Assembly (NCBI RefSeq): GCF_000155595.1
Contig: NZ_DS989904.1
Location: 2,202,312-2,266,311 of the forward strand
DNA length: 64,000 nt
DNA from: Synechococcus sp. PCC 7335
GTDB lineage: Bacteria; Cyanobacteriota; Cyanobacteriia; Phormidesmidales; Phormidesmidaceae
Direction of reading: 5' to 3'
This document shows, one piece after another, positions 18,070 to 27,045 of the stretch (position 1 is the first letter of the stretch; every line of letters starts with the position of its first letter). Made by a program: the position numbers and the translations under genes. Under the pieces are notes generated by a model. The model worked only from the letters and a program-made list of their open reading frames with translations, ran no database searches and was not told the DNA's origin.

Positions 18070-18954
18070 ATGATTGCAGACGATATGAACTTAGCAAGGC
18101 GAGTGAGTGAACTAGCGAGTCGTTTCCCAGAAGTATGGCAAGACTACCAGGGTTGGCTGAGAGATATTGTCGGTTCGCGCTCGGTTTTATCAGTTCGTTA
18201 TCCGAACTGGCAAGCTGCGATAATTTTTCGCTGGCGGCTATTTTACTTTGTGAGTTATGTCGCTGTGGTCGTCTTCTTTAAGCGGTGTCGGAAAACCCTA
18301 GAGAGTCTCGCTGCTATTGACTACCGCTATATCCTTCAGCGCACGGCAACTTTGCTCGCAGTCGCGGCTTTGACACTCTGCGGAACGGCGGCAACCACGG
18401 GCATCCTGATTGCGTTTTACTATCAACCTGCCGCGATGCAGGCGCATGAGTCACTGAGTGCGATCGCACACGACATCTCTAGCGGCGCAGTCATTTTGAG
18501 CCTGCATCATGTAGCGGGTAACGGCCTGATTGTTGTCTCTTTAGTACAGCTCGTTGTCATGTTTCTAGGTCGCGAGTTTCTGTGCAGTTGGTTCACCGGA
18601 TGGATTAGTGGTATTTGTTTGACGCTGGCTGCCATGGGTTTAAGCTGGACGGCGATTGTGCTGAGCTGGGATCAAACTAGCTTTTGGCGCTTCAAGATCG
18701 AACTGAGCATTGTGGGTTCTATTCCGTTTGTAGGCGGGGCGCTACGGGAGGTACTCTCTGGTGGCAGCGGTATCAACAGCGTCACGTTGCAGCACATGTA
18801 TGCGTTACATAGCTATGTATTGGCGATCGCAGCTATTTTTCTCTCTGTCCTCCACCTCGGCGCGCTGATCTTACAAGAACAGCATTGGAAAGCAGAGCAA
18901 CAGCGGTTTGATCTATCTAAACTAGGTGAAAGGTTTCTTCGCAAGTCGCTGTAA
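18070..18954 (+). CDS. Cytochrome b N-terminal-domain-like membrane protein
   Basis: A 294-residue protein with five or so hydrophobic segments that aligns to the four-helix core of cytochrome b/b6. Helix B reads LSLHHVAGNGLIVVSLVQ and helix D reads ALHSYVLAIAAIFLSVLH. By alignment with b6, helix D keeps both heme-ligand histidines 15 residues apart, while helix B keeps the first (LHH) but has glutamine where the second should be. One heme pair therefore looks intact and the other lacks a histidine. An 80-residue N-terminal extension precedes the core. ATG 18070 follows GAGGGGG and starts immediately after the PadR stop. Function in electron transfer is inferred from the fold. Confidence 0.75.
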   Translation: MIADDMNLARRVSELASRFPEVWQDYQGWLRDIVGSRSVLSVRYPNWQAAIIFRWRLFYFVSYVAVVVFFKRCRKTLESLAAIDYRYILQRTATLLAVAALTLCGTAATTGILIAFYYQPAAMQAHESLSAIAHDISSGAVILSLHHVAGNGLIVVSLVQLVVMFLGREFLCSWFTGWISGICLTLAAMGLSWTAIVLSWDQTSFWRFKIELSIVGSIPFVGGALREVLSGGSGINSVTLQHMYALHSYVLAIAAIFLSVLHLGALILQEQHWKAEQQRFDLSKLGERFLRKSL

Positions 18955-19071
18955 GATCTATAGCCTACTGAGATATCACCTTAGGGCTTTAAGCAAAGGG
19001 TGGAAAGAGGCCAAAAGATGCAAAAACTGGCGATTGCCATACATCATAACTGAGTATTTGGTTTTTCCATC

Positions 19072-19776
19072 TTATTCGGCTTCTGCAAATTCTGGCTGAG
19101 TAGCTAGGCGACCGTCTTCCATGTAAATAATGCGATCAGCAATGTCGAGAATGCGGTTGTCGTGGGTGACTAGTAAGATAGTGCAGCCCTGCTGTTTGGC
19201 TAGATCGTGCATGATTTCAACGACATCTCGGCCTGATTGCTTGTCGAGGGCGGCGGTGGGTTCGTCGGCGAGGACAATCTTGGGTTGGCTGACCAGGGCA
19301 CGGGCGATCGCAACTCTCTGCTTTTGGCCGCCCGATAGATCGGCTGGGTAGTAAGTGGTGCGATCGCCTAAACCTACTTTCTCTAGAATTTCTGTTGCTT
19401 TTTGGTAGCGCTCCGCTTTTGCCATCCGCCCCTGTACTTCTAGGCCCATTTGTACATTTTCTACTGCGGTTAGACTTTGGTGTAGGTTGTGCGCCTGAAA
19501 GATATAGCCATTGTCTCTTCTGGCCAGCACTAGTTCGCTCTCGCTGGCGTCTGTAATTTCATGTCCGACCACGTTCAAGCTGCCAGATTGAGCGGATCGC
19601 AGTCCCCCGATTAGGGTCAGCAGCGTTGTCTTTCCTGAGCCAGATGGCCCGGTCATGATCACGATTTCACCTGTTGGAATTTCTAGGTTAATATCGAATA
19701 AAGCTTGCTTGCGAAGTCGCCCTGAACCAAAGAAATGATCCAGGTGCTGGACAGAGATGGCGGTCGAAGCTTCCAT
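19072..19776 (-). CDS. devA: DevA-type ABC exporter ATP-binding subunit
   Basis: A 234-residue ABC ATPase of the MacB/LolD/DevA group. Walker A is GPSGSGKTT near residue 40, the Q loop is in FQAHNLHQSL, the signature is LSGGQKQRVAIARAL near 145, Walker B is KIVLADEPT, and the H loop is VTHD. In DevBCA systems the ATPase drives a hexameric permease/membrane-fusion complex that exports glycolipids or other compounds through TolC. It is the last gene of the leftward devB-devC-devA operon, 91 bases after devC, with a three-copy tandem repeat in the gap. The homologues in filamentous strains include non-heterocyst exporters, so the substrate is open. Confidence 0.93.
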   Translation of the reverse strand: MEASTAISVQHLDHFFGSGRLRKQALFDINLEIPTGEIVIMTGPSGSGKTTLLTLIGGLRSAQSGSLNVVGHEITDASESELVLARRDNGYIFQAHNLHQSLTAVENVQMGLEVQGRMAKAERYQKATEILEKVGLGDRTTYYPADLSGGQKQRVAIARALVSQPKIVLADEPTAALDKQSGRDVVEIMHDLAKQQGCTILLVTHDNRILDIADRIIYMEDGRLATQPEFAEAE

Positions 19777-19795
19777 AATCTTGTAGTTAAAGAAA

Positions 19796-19837
19796 ACTGG
19801 CTGATAGGGACTGGCTGATAGGGACTGGCTGATAGAG
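19796..19837. repeat. Three-copy 14-bp tandem repeat between devC and devA
   Basis: The unit ACTGGCTGATAGGG occurs at 19796-19809 and 19810-19823 and, with one change, at 19824-19837. It fills most of the untranslated gap inside the devBCA transcript and could change the spacing to the devA ribosome binding site. Confidence 0.88.
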
Positions 19838-19867
19838 ATCGGCTAATAAAGACTAATGCGACAAGAA

Positions 19868-21061
19868 TTAGAAGATATCAGCAGGATCGGCGGATTGGAG
19901 ACGGCGAGTGGCGATCGCACCTGAAACATTACACATCAACAGCGTTAGCATAAACACAACTACGGCTCGGCTTACGGGCATCGAAATGGCTAGCGCAGTC
20001 GCCCTAGCCGTTAGCTGATAGGCTCCTAGTGCGACAAACAAGCTTGGGACAAAGCCTAGCAGAGATAAAATCAAAGCTTCCTCAAATACAACGCCTAGCA
20101 GATAGCTGTTGCGATAGCCCATCGCTTTGAACGTGGCATATTCTGCCAGATGGCTGTTCACATCTGTAGAAAGCACCTGATAGACAATCACCACGCCTAC
20201 GATGAATCCCATCGCCGAACCTAGCCCAAAGACAAAGCCAATCGGAGAATCGCTTTTAATATCATTAACTTCAAATTCAACATATCCCGCTTGGGTAAAT
20301 ACCTGCACATCGTCTGCTAGATAGGCTGAAAGTTCTGTCCTTACCTGCTCTATGTCAGCACCGTCTTCTAGCTGGATTAGGCCCATACTTACGACACCCG
20401 CTTCTTTGCTGGGAAACAGTCTGAGAAAATTTTGATCGCTAGTGATAAGGGCGCCATCGCTGGCAAAAGAAGCGCCGACTTCGAATAGGTCTACTACAGT
20501 TACCGTTTGCAAGCCAACTTCTGTGGTAACTAGTTCGCCAGCGTCAACTTGGGCGATCGCTTCCTGATACTCTCCCCTAGCCGCCCGGTCAAAGAGCACA
20601 CGATTGGGTAGCTTAATCGCTTCTAGATTCTCATTCACTTCTGGCAGATTGAAAGCGGGTCGAGCCGGGTTTTGCCCGATTAAGAGCATAGATTTTTTCT
20701 CTCTTGTCTGCGGATTTTTCCACTCTTTTGTGGCAATGTACAGTGCGTCAGCGTTGGCGACACCGGGCACATCTAGCGCCTGATAAAGCCTTCTCCTAGA
20801 GAATGTACGCAGCCTGCCGAAATTCTCTGCTTCACTGCTAATAACGACTAAGTCTGCCTGTATCTGCCTAGGAAATTGAGTATTGGTCTTATAGAGCGCG
20901 TCTGAAAATCCGAGCTGCATGAAGATCAAGACATCGGCAAAGGTGATACCGGCGATCGCAGTCAACAGCCTTAATCGATCGTGCTTTAGCTGCTTGAATC
21001 CTAGCGGCGTGCGATTTTGAAGCGCCTGCAATAATTTAGCTGGATTAAATGCACTGAGCAT
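19868..21061 (-). CDS. devC: DevC-type ABC exporter permease
   Basis: A 397-residue FtsX/MacB-like permease. A first membrane helix near residue 35 is followed by a large extracytoplasmic domain (about 60-260) and three helices at about 280-300, 330-350 and 365-385. The start FNPAKLLQALQNRTPLGFKQ and the helix LLTAIAGITFADVLIFMQLG match the DevC family. ATG 21061 gives the family-like N-terminus MLSAFNP and has AAGGTC before it; an in-frame TTG at 21100 lies four bases after the devB stop and would add 13 residues. It acts with DevA and the membrane fusion protein DevB. Confidence 0.92.
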   Translation of the reverse strand: MLSAFNPAKLLQALQNRTPLGFKQLKHDRLRLLTAIAGITFADVLIFMQLGFSDALYKTNTQFPRQIQADLVVISSEAENFGRLRTFSRRRLYQALDVPGVANADALYIATKEWKNPQTREKKSMLLIGQNPARPAFNLPEVNENLEAIKLPNRVLFDRAARGEYQEAIAQVDAGELVTTEVGLQTVTVVDLFEVGASFASDGALITSDQNFLRLFPSKEAGVVSMGLIQLEDGADIEQVRTELSAYLADDVQVFTQAGYVEFEVNDIKSDSPIGFVFGLGSAMGFIVGVVIVYQVLSTDVNSHLAEYATFKAMGYRNSYLLGVVFEEALILSLLGFVPSLFVALGAYQLTARATALAISMPVSRAVVVFMLTLLMCNVSGAIATRRLQSADPADIF

Positions 21062-21104
21062 AGTGACCTTTTTGAGGGGAGACAAAGCGGTAAAAAACAA
21101 GAAA

Positions 21105-22331
21105 CTATTCGGTTTGAATCGTGACGGTTACCTGCAAATTCGAAAGACTGGCAACTTTTTCACTAGCTGTCTCGTTTAGCTGCACATGAACTTCAACAAC
21201 TTTGGCATCGATATTCGCTGCCGGATCTTCGTTCACTACTTCCTGACGTTCTACTTGAAAGCCAATCTGTTCGACAGTGCCTTGCAAAGGCACGGTGATG
21301 ACCGGAGAGGTCACGACTGCCGACTGACCAATCTCAACTTTGCGGATGTCGTCTTGATAGACCTCAGCAATCGCCATCATCTGCTGATTCTGACCGATGG
21401 TGGCAATGCCGTCGCTACTAACGGTCTCACCAGGGCGTGCATGGACTTCGATGATCTGACCAGCTACAGGCGACTTAACGTATGCCTGATCCAAGTTGGC
21501 CTGGGCTTCGGCAACTGCTGCGATCGCCGCTTGCACTTCAGCTCTGGCCGCAGATACGTCTACAGGCCGCACGTCCTCAATTCTATTGAGAGTTGACCTA
21601 GCTTGAGAGAGCTGCTGCTGACTAGTCGTCTGAATGCGAGATAGCACAGCGATCGCCTCGGCCAATCTCTGCTCGGCAGTCGTTAGGGTTAAACGTCTAG
21701 TGTCTCTTTCTGAGGCAGAAATACCGCCACGCTGATAGAGGGAGTAATAGCGCTCAAAGTCAGCGCGGGCGTTGTTGACCTCTGCTTCTATACGGGCAAT
21801 CGTCGCTCGCTGTGCAGCTATATCTCCAACTTGGCTAGCCTCGATGCGAGCAATTTCGGCAAGCTGGGCCTGGACCTCTCCTGATTTAGCCCCAGCTTCA
21901 ATTTGGGATTGTTTCGCACGAGCGATTTCAACTTGCTGTTCAGCTTTGCGAAGAGCCGCCTCTAGGCGATCACGATTATCTAGTACGGCAATTATTTGGC
22001 CGGCCTCAATGCGATCGCCCTCACTCACCCGCAGATCTCCAATTCGGCTTTCCTGCACAGACGTTGGTGGCGTGATGCTAATCAGTTCTCCGGCTGGCTC
22101 TAGAGCGCCTAATGCAGTCACCGTAGAAATTTGAGGAACAACTATCGTCGATTCAGATTCTTTCGGCTGGATCGATGCTTGCCAAACTTGCCACCCAGCC
22201 AGGCCACCTGTGCCCAATAGCAGTAGCCCCAGTAACAAGCGCCACCGCAGTGAAGCGCTATCTGTGAGGTCAGCCCGCTGCTTCCATAAGCCCAACTGCA
22301 ATCTAACTGGATTCAACCTGTCAAAACTCAT
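21105..22331 (-). CDS. devB: DevB-type membrane fusion protein of ABC exporter
   Basis: A 408-residue HlyD-family periplasmic adaptor. One membrane anchor (residues 30-48, WRLLLGLLLLGTGGLAGWQV) is followed by a lipoyl half (ITPPTSVQESRIGDLRVSEG), a long alpha-helical coiled-coil hairpin rich in A/E/Q/R (about 130-265) and a second lipoyl half with SPVAGQIIEVHARPGETV near 285. The order matches DevB. It links the DevA/DevC complex to an outer membrane TolC channel. First gene of the operon; its promoter overlaps a perfect inverted repeat (22381-22397) shared with the divergent TetR gene. Confidence 0.93.
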   Translation of the reverse strand: MSFDRLNPVRLQLGLWKQRADLTDSASLRWRLLLGLLLLGTGGLAGWQVWQASIQPKESESTIVVPQISTVTALGALEPAGELISITPPTSVQESRIGDLRVSEGDRIEAGQIIAVLDNRDRLEAALRKAEQQVEIARAKQSQIEAGAKSGEVQAQLAEIARIEASQVGDIAAQRATIARIEAEVNNARADFERYYSLYQRGGISASERDTRRLTLTTAEQRLAEAIAVLSRIQTTSQQQLSQARSTLNRIEDVRPVDVSAARAEVQAAIAAVAEAQANLDQAYVKSPVAGQIIEVHARPGETVSSDGIATIGQNQQMMAIAEVYQDDIRKVEIGQSAVVTSPVITVPLQGTVEQIGFQVERQEVVNEDPAANIDAKVVEVHVQLNETASEKVASLSNLQVTVTIQTE

Positions 22332-22371
22332 AATGACGACGTTGTTTGCACAACTCTAGGGTGACGTTATG

Positions 22372-22399
22372 TTTATATAATACTAAACCGTTTAGTAAA
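22372..22399 (-). promoter_or_regulatory. Putative devBCA promoter
   Basis: Reading leftward, TTTACT (22399-22394) and TATAAA (22377-22372) are separated by 16 bases and form a plausible -35/-10 pair. The TetR-type operator at 22381-22397 occupies the spacer. A plus-strand TATAAT (22376-22381) could serve the divergent regulator gene. Confidence 0.45.
22381..22397. promoter_or_regulatory. 17-bp perfect inverted repeat, likely TetR operator
   Basis: TACTAAAC-C-GTTTAGTA is a perfect dyad with a one-base centre, located in the 147-base gap between devB and the divergent TetR-family gene. Its size, symmetry and position between candidate promoter elements are typical for a TetR-family operator. 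Confidence 0.75.
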
Positions 22400-22478
22400 G
22401 TAAAAGCTTTTTTCTAGTTTAAAATCAAAATATGTGTTGCGTCTGGCATCCTAGGAATATGTCTTATGGAGCTATTGA

Positions 22479-23171
22479 GTGACTTCTTCGGCCCAATCCC
22501 GAAACCCTCTTTCTGTCGAATCTAATATCGAATCTGAGCCGATTGATTTGTCTAACGGAACGTCTGGTCACAATCCTGATAAAGCAACGGTGATTTTGAG
22601 TGGCGCATTGTCTGTATTTTCAACACAGGGCTATGCCGCTTCTAGCATGGACCGAATTGCTAAAGCTGCCAAAGTTTCAAAACCGACGCTGTATAAATAT
22701 TTTCAAGACAAAGAAGGCCTATTTTTTGCCCTGGTACAAAAGCTTACTGAGCGTAATCAACAGATGCGTCAGAGGCTATTAGATGCGACCGCAGTCCACT
22801 ATCCGCCTGATCAAGTTTTGCGACAGCTGGCTATGTTTGTGACGGACGACTTTAGCCGCGATCAGGCGCTGATGAACTTGATGCGGCTGATCATCGGTGA
22901 GTCAGAGCGCTTTCCTACCTTGGCACAGCGGTTTGTACGAGAAGTTGAAAAGCCTATTATTGAGAATTTCGCTCGGTATTTAGCTGCCCAAACGCAGCTC
23001 CAGCTTAGTGACCCAATGGTGACTGCGCGGATTTTTGTAGGTTCAATTGTTCACTACCTGCTAATTCAAAATGTACTACATGGCAGCGAGATTTTGCCGT
23101 TAGAGCGCGATCGCATGGTGAATGGACTGGTGCAGTTAATCACTGCCATGGATACAACAAGCAATTCGTAA
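22479..23171 (+). CDS. TetR/AcrR-family transcriptional regulator
   Basis: A 230-residue repressor. The DNA-binding domain lies at residues 35-85, with the classic helix-turn-helix AASSMDRIAKAAKVSKPTLY followed by KYFQDKEGLFFALV. The C-terminal ligand domain (95-220) carries the TetR_C_AefR-like pattern (EVEKPIIENFARYLAAQ). The start is GTG 22479 because no ATG exists in frame upstream of the DNA-binding domain; a 30-residue polar leader precedes it. Divergent transcription from devBCA and the intervening operator indicate that it represses the exporter and itself, with the inducer probably being an exported compound. Confidence 0.92.
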   Translation: MTSSAQSRNPLSVESNIESEPIDLSNGTSGHNPDKATVILSGALSVFSTQGYAASSMDRIAKAAKVSKPTLYKYFQDKEGLFFALVQKLTERNQQMRQRLLDATAVHYPPDQVLRQLAMFVTDDFSRDQALMNLMRLIIGESERFPTLAQRFVREVEKPIIENFARYLAAQTQLQLSDPMVTARIFVGSIVHYLLIQNVLHGSEILPLERDRMVNGLVQLITAMDTTSNS

Positions 23172-23187
23172 TTCACCATTGCCAAGT

Positions 23188-23496
23188 ATGGATAACACAA
23201 TCGATAACTTAAGAGAACACTATTTATCTTTGATCAATGAGCAGCTACCCAATAGGGCAAAACAGGTTTCTATGCCCGTACGTTTCAATCATTGTTTTGC
23301 CAGAATTGTTTTAGACAATTTGTTTGAGGGATGCTGGTATGACTCTTTGTCTCGAAAGCTGCCTGCTTATAAACAACTGAACGAAGAACAGCTAGTACGA
23401 GCAATTGCGATCGCCCAACAGATGCTGACTGACTCTAAATCTGTCACTTGGCTCAATGAAAACAGCTTACGCTGGCGAGGAAAGCTGGGTGAGTAG
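23188..23496 (+). CDS. Conserved hypothetical protein downstream of TetR
   Basis: A 102-residue soluble protein whose family I do not recognise. It is rich in charged and aromatic residues and has a pattern of short helices (VRFNHCFARIVLDNLFEGCW, then KLPAYKQLNEEQLVRAIAIA). There is no signal peptide or membrane helix. ATG 23188 is preferred over TTG 23179. It starts 16 bases after the TetR stop and is probably cotranscribed. It ends with WRGKLGE. The codon use and HIP1 site inside it are normal for the window, so it is probably a real gene. Confidence 0.65.
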   Translation: MDNTIDNLREHYLSLINEQLPNRAKQVSMPVRFNHCFARIVLDNLFEGCWYDSLSRKLPAYKQLNEEQLVRAIAIAQQMLTDSKSVTWLNENSLRWRGKLGE

Positions 23497-23884
23497 GTCA
23501 GCTCTGAGTGGATCATTTCTATAGATAGTTTTGTTTCAGACAGGCTTATTTCCTATCAGCTTCGTTGCAATTAGTATCAGCTATACCCACCGATAGACAA
23601 AAGTTTTTCCCAAAGATAGATAGTGATTTTTTAACGAATCCTTTATCTTCTATCTAGCTTCAGTGGAAGCTAGTCATAAAAACTGCTAAGCAGTTCTCTA
23701 TAAATCTGTTTCTAATCAAACCTTTAGTAAAACAAAATGCCATAGGGCCTTTGAAACTATGGCTCTAACGCTATAAACAAAATAAACAACCGAGCGAATA
23801 CGAGTGTAAGTTTTCGACATGGTCTACTTACGCCTGCTTGTCGACTCTCCCAATCGTATTTTCTAGCTATATTGAAGGGCACTG
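23497..23884. other. Intergenic region, AT-rich
   Basis: 388 bases between the hypothetical gene and the first glycosyltransferase. I see no open frame, strong hairpin or repeat in it. The right end must hold the promoter of the glycosyltransferase pair. Confidence 0.5.
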
Positions 23885-25033
23885 ATGAAGATTGCCATTA
23901 TTGGACTGCTGCACCACCCCATAGCCGAGCCTTTTGCAGGGGGAATGGAATCTCATACATGGTGGCTTGCCAAGAAGTTAATTGAAAGAGGTCATGATGT
24001 TACGCTATTCGCAAGCGGTGATTCGGACTCGACACTAGGTCTTAGCCCTTGTATTGAAAGTGCGTTTGTGAATAACCCAAATGCCCAAACAATTTTGAGC
24101 CGTCAGTCCTGCAACATGTCGGCCTACGCCAGCGTAATCAGACATCTTTGTCAGCATCCGTTTGACGTCGTACACAATAATGCTCTCCACCCGTTTTTGC
24201 TATTGAGCGCTGCTGATTTACCGATGCCAATGCTGACTGTGCTCCATACCCCTGTATACAAAGAGTTAGCAGAGGCTGTTCGATATGCTTCAGCTAGAAA
24301 TACGCTTGGTAGACTATTAGCTGTCTCTGTTTCCAACAGCTTAGCCAAAGCGTGGGAACCGCTGATTGATTCTGATGTTGTCTATAATGGCATTGATGTC
24401 GAGGGCTGGCCCGTGTCGTCTACAAGGCGGGCACGACAGGCGCTTTGGTATGGTCGGTTTGTTCCAGAAAAAGCACCTCATCTAGCTATACAGGCCGTAA
24501 TCAGAGCGGGATACAACATTGAAATTGCGGGACCTATCGGTAACAAAGATTATTTTAACAAGGAGATTGCTCCCCTATTAGCAGCCACACAGACTGAAGC
24601 TACTCAGGTAACCTATCTGGGTCATCTAACCCACGCACAGATTAAGCAGGCGCTCTTGCGAGCAAGTGTTTTTGTGAATACGCCAATGTGGGAAGAGCCC
24701 TATGGGTTTGTCTATGCTGAAGCATTGGCTTCAGGCACACCAGTAGCCACCTTCCGTAGCGGGGCGGCTGAAGAAATTTTGACGCCTCTTTGTGGGGTAA
24801 TGGTGGAAGAGAGAACAGCCGCAGCCTTGGCAAATGCGGTGTCGGCAGCGGCAAAGCTGTCGCATCAAGACTGTCGCAAACGGGCGACGACTTTTTGTCA
24901 TATCGATTCGATGATAGAGAACTATGAGAAGCGGTATCGTCGGTTAGTCGCCAATCAGCGAAGGCTAGATCAGAGCAGCCACCATCAGCATACAGTTGAG
25001 CAGATGCAGTTTCTGGTAGGCATTGCTAGTTAG
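23885..25033 (+). CDS. GT4-family glycosyltransferase
   Basis: A 382-residue GT-B glycosyltransferase. The N-terminal domain opens with KIAIIGLLHHPIAEPFAGGM and WWLAKKLIERGHDVTLFASG, a pattern seen in GT4 enzymes including the tetrahydrobiopterin glucosyltransferase group. The C-terminal domain has ALWYGRFVPEKAPHLAIQAV near residue 180 and the donor-site region MWEEPYGFVYAEALASGTPV near 265, with the EPYG glutamate in place. It is cytoplasmic or peripheral. Its stop is four bases before the start of a second glycosyltransferase, so the two form an operon. The acceptor is unknown. Confidence 0.88.
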   Translation: MKIAIIGLLHHPIAEPFAGGMESHTWWLAKKLIERGHDVTLFASGDSDSTLGLSPCIESAFVNNPNAQTILSRQSCNMSAYASVIRHLCQHPFDVVHNNALHPFLLLSAADLPMPMLTVLHTPVYKELAEAVRYASARNTLGRLLAVSVSNSLAKAWEPLIDSDVVYNGIDVEGWPVSSTRRARQALWYGRFVPEKAPHLAIQAVIRAGYNIEIAGPIGNKDYFNKEIAPLLAATQTEATQVTYLGHLTHAQIKQALLRASVFVNTPMWEEPYGFVYAEALASGTPVATFRSGAAEEILTPLCGVMVEERTAAALANAVSAAAKLSHQDCRKRATTFCHIDSMIENYEKRYRRLVANQRRLDQSSHHQHTVEQMQFLVGIAS

Positions 25034-25037
25034 TCGT

Positions 25038-26192
25038 ATGAGAGTTGCTTTTTATCTGAACTTACAAGGGGCTGGGCACTGTCGGCGATTTGAGGCGATC
25101 GCATCTCACCTTCCTGCAGACTTTGAACTTGCGGCTATCGGCATGGATGGCCCACCCCAAGTTGCCGTATTAGATCGTCCGATAGAACGGGTGAGTGTGC
25201 CTAGCTATGGCCCTCAATCGTCCAATCCATTCGTTCAGCAACAAACTGCTCACGAATATCATGACTTTCTCGTTAATCACGGAGACAATACGCCGTTCAC
25301 GGTGGCGATGGTCTCTTTCTTAAGCATTTGGCAGCCAGATCTAGTCGTTTCAGATGTGGGGCTAGAGGCCTCTATTCTAGCTAGAATGTGTGGGATCCCA
25401 GTAATCTATAGCAGACAGCATGGTCGGCGCTGGGATAAAGGACACACCCTGGCATACGACTGGGCCTGTTCTTTATTAGCGCCGTTTTCTGAAAAATTAG
25501 AACAATCAGATTGCCCCCAGTGGATTAAAGAAAAGACTTTCTATAGCGGCGGGTTCAGTCGATTTTCAGGTAGGAAGAAAGCTAGGGCGGCGCCGCCTGG
25601 CTATTCTACAGAGAAACCAAACATTCTAGTGATGACAGGATTTGGGGGCACACAGATCACCGCGCAAGACATTGTCATAGCCGCTGAATCTACCCCACAG
25701 TGGCAGTGGCATTTTCTCGGTGCTCATTCTATTCACTCTCCTTTTGTTCACTCGCCCGGTCTGGTTCAAGACGTGTGGCCGTATCTGTGCCATGCCGATT
25801 TAGTGGTGGCTAATGCTGGACATAACGCTACGATGGAAATTGGTGCGGCGGGTGTGCCTTCTATCTGCATCCCAGCTCAAAGATACTTTGACGAGCAAGT
25901 ATGCAAAGCAGCGGTGCTGGGTTCTATGGACTTGAGCATTGTTTCCAAGCAGTGGCCCAAGCCAGATGAGTGGCCCAGCCTATGGCAACAGGTGATTGCG
26001 CTTTCTCCTAATCGCTGGCAGTCTTTGCAATCTGCAGATGCTCCCAAACGCGCCGCACAACATATTGCTGATGTCACCAGACAGTGTGTTAGATATCCAG
26101 ACGCGAAACATCCAGACGCTAGATATTCATCGACAGAAAGCTGCTTGGAGACCGCTAGTCTAGCCGAGAAGGCTCAGATTAAAGTGGCTTAG
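25038..26192 (+). CDS. MurG/MGT-like glycosyltransferase
   Basis: A 384-residue GT-B protein with a GT28-like C-terminal domain. The N-terminus MRVAFYLNLQGAGHCRRFEA shows a glycine-containing, nucleotide-sugar type entry, and the donor site is VVANAGHNATMEIGAAGVPS near residue 260, followed by IPAQRYFDEQ. ATG 25038 was chosen because it gives this start and lies four bases after the previous stop; a TTG at 25023 would overlap it. The C-terminal 35 residues are low-complexity, with a near repeat of the segment YPDAKHPDARY. Together with the preceding GT4 enzyme it probably acts on one glycan or glycolipid. Confidence 0.85.
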   Translation: MRVAFYLNLQGAGHCRRFEAIASHLPADFELAAIGMDGPPQVAVLDRPIERVSVPSYGPQSSNPFVQQQTAHEYHDFLVNHGDNTPFTVAMVSFLSIWQPDLVVSDVGLEASILARMCGIPVIYSRQHGRRWDKGHTLAYDWACSLLAPFSEKLEQSDCPQWIKEKTFYSGGFSRFSGRKKARAAPPGYSTEKPNILVMTGFGGTQITAQDIVIAAESTPQWQWHFLGAHSIHSPFVHSPGLVQDVWPYLCHADLVVANAGHNATMEIGAAGVPSICIPAQRYFDEQVCKAAVLGSMDLSIVSKQWPKPDEWPSLWQQVIALSPNRWQSLQSADAPKRAAQHIADVTRQCVRYPDAKHPDARYSSTESCLETASLAEKAQIKVA

Positions 26193-26208
26193 ACAGTGCA
26201 GTGTCAGA

Positions 26209-27045
26209 CTATCCAGAGGGTGAACGCAGCACTTCAAGCTTATCTTCTGCTATTGACCATTTGATATAGCCTTCGTCGGCAAACACTTTTAGCCAGCCGC
26301 TCATCGGCCACTCTTGCCAACGCTGGTAGAAGACCTGGGCATTATGAACAATGCTGTCAAAATTATGCCAAGGTGGGGTCGTGCTGTGATGATACTGGTG
26401 ATAGGCCATTGCTTCTGGCACCCAAACCAACGGCACGTCTTGTGCTCTCGCTTTCCAGGCAAAATCAGTATCTTCTGCGCCATATCCTGGGTAGCAGTCA
26501 CTAAAGCCTCCTATCCGATTGAACAATGGACGAAATAGGGCAAACGAGAGCGACCAAAACAGGCCATAGTTCGTTTCTAAAGATAAACTACTTAGGTTAG
26601 AGATATCGCGTCTAGCATTAGGTGCGCTTTGAGAATGCAAGAAAGACTCTATGACTGGATTTTCCCAATCAATTTCTACAACTTTCTGTAAATATTGAAC
26701 AGCGCCCATCATGATCGCTTCCGGCATTCGGTTACAGGCTTGTTCGTAAGCTTCTACCAAAGCCACGCTAGGAATACAGTCAACATCTAAAAACAGCAAC
26801 AAATCGCCTGTCGCTATTTGCGCGGCAAAATTGCGAGCAAGTGCTAGCGGTAGAGCAACCTCCCCACTATCGTAACGATGGTGATGACAGTCAAAGGGCC
26901 AGTCGCCTAAAGGATCTGCCGGTTCATTCATATGAACCACAACGCATTCATTCGGCAGGCGGCTAGAGCGAGCAAGCCCCTCTAACAGATTCTTGAGATG
27001 GTTTGAACGGTTTCGAGTTAGTGTTAGAACAGAAAGTTTATTCAC
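26209..27045 (-). CDS. GT2-family glycosyltransferase with galactosyltransferase-like C-terminus
   Basis: A GT-A enzyme. After the strand KLSVLTLTRNRSNHLKNLLE it shows the DXD-type metal motif in LLFLDVDCIPS near residue 85 and the C-terminal GYGAEDTDFAWKARAQDVPL motif of the glycosyltransferase family 7/27 type. Two starts are possible. ATG 27081 would put the first 12 codons inside a terminator hairpin, so GTG 27045 (278 residues) is preferred; it gives VNKLSVLTLTR, a normal GT2 beginning. It converges on the glycosyltransferase pair with a 16-base gap. Sugar and acceptor are unknown. Confidence 0.85.
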   Translation of the reverse strand: MNKLSVLTLTRNRSNHLKNLLEGLARSSRLPNECVVVHMNEPADPLGDWPFDCHHHRYDSGEVALPLALARNFAAQIATGDLLLFLDVDCIPSVALVEAYEQACNRMPEAIMMGAVQYLQKVVEIDWENPVIESFLHSQSAPNARRDISNLSSLSLETNYGLFWSLSFALFRPLFNRIGGFSDCYPGYGAEDTDFAWKARAQDVPLVWVPEAMAYHQYHHSTTPPWHNFDSIVHNAQVFYQRWQEWPMSGWLKVFADEGYIKWSIAEDKLEVLRSPSG

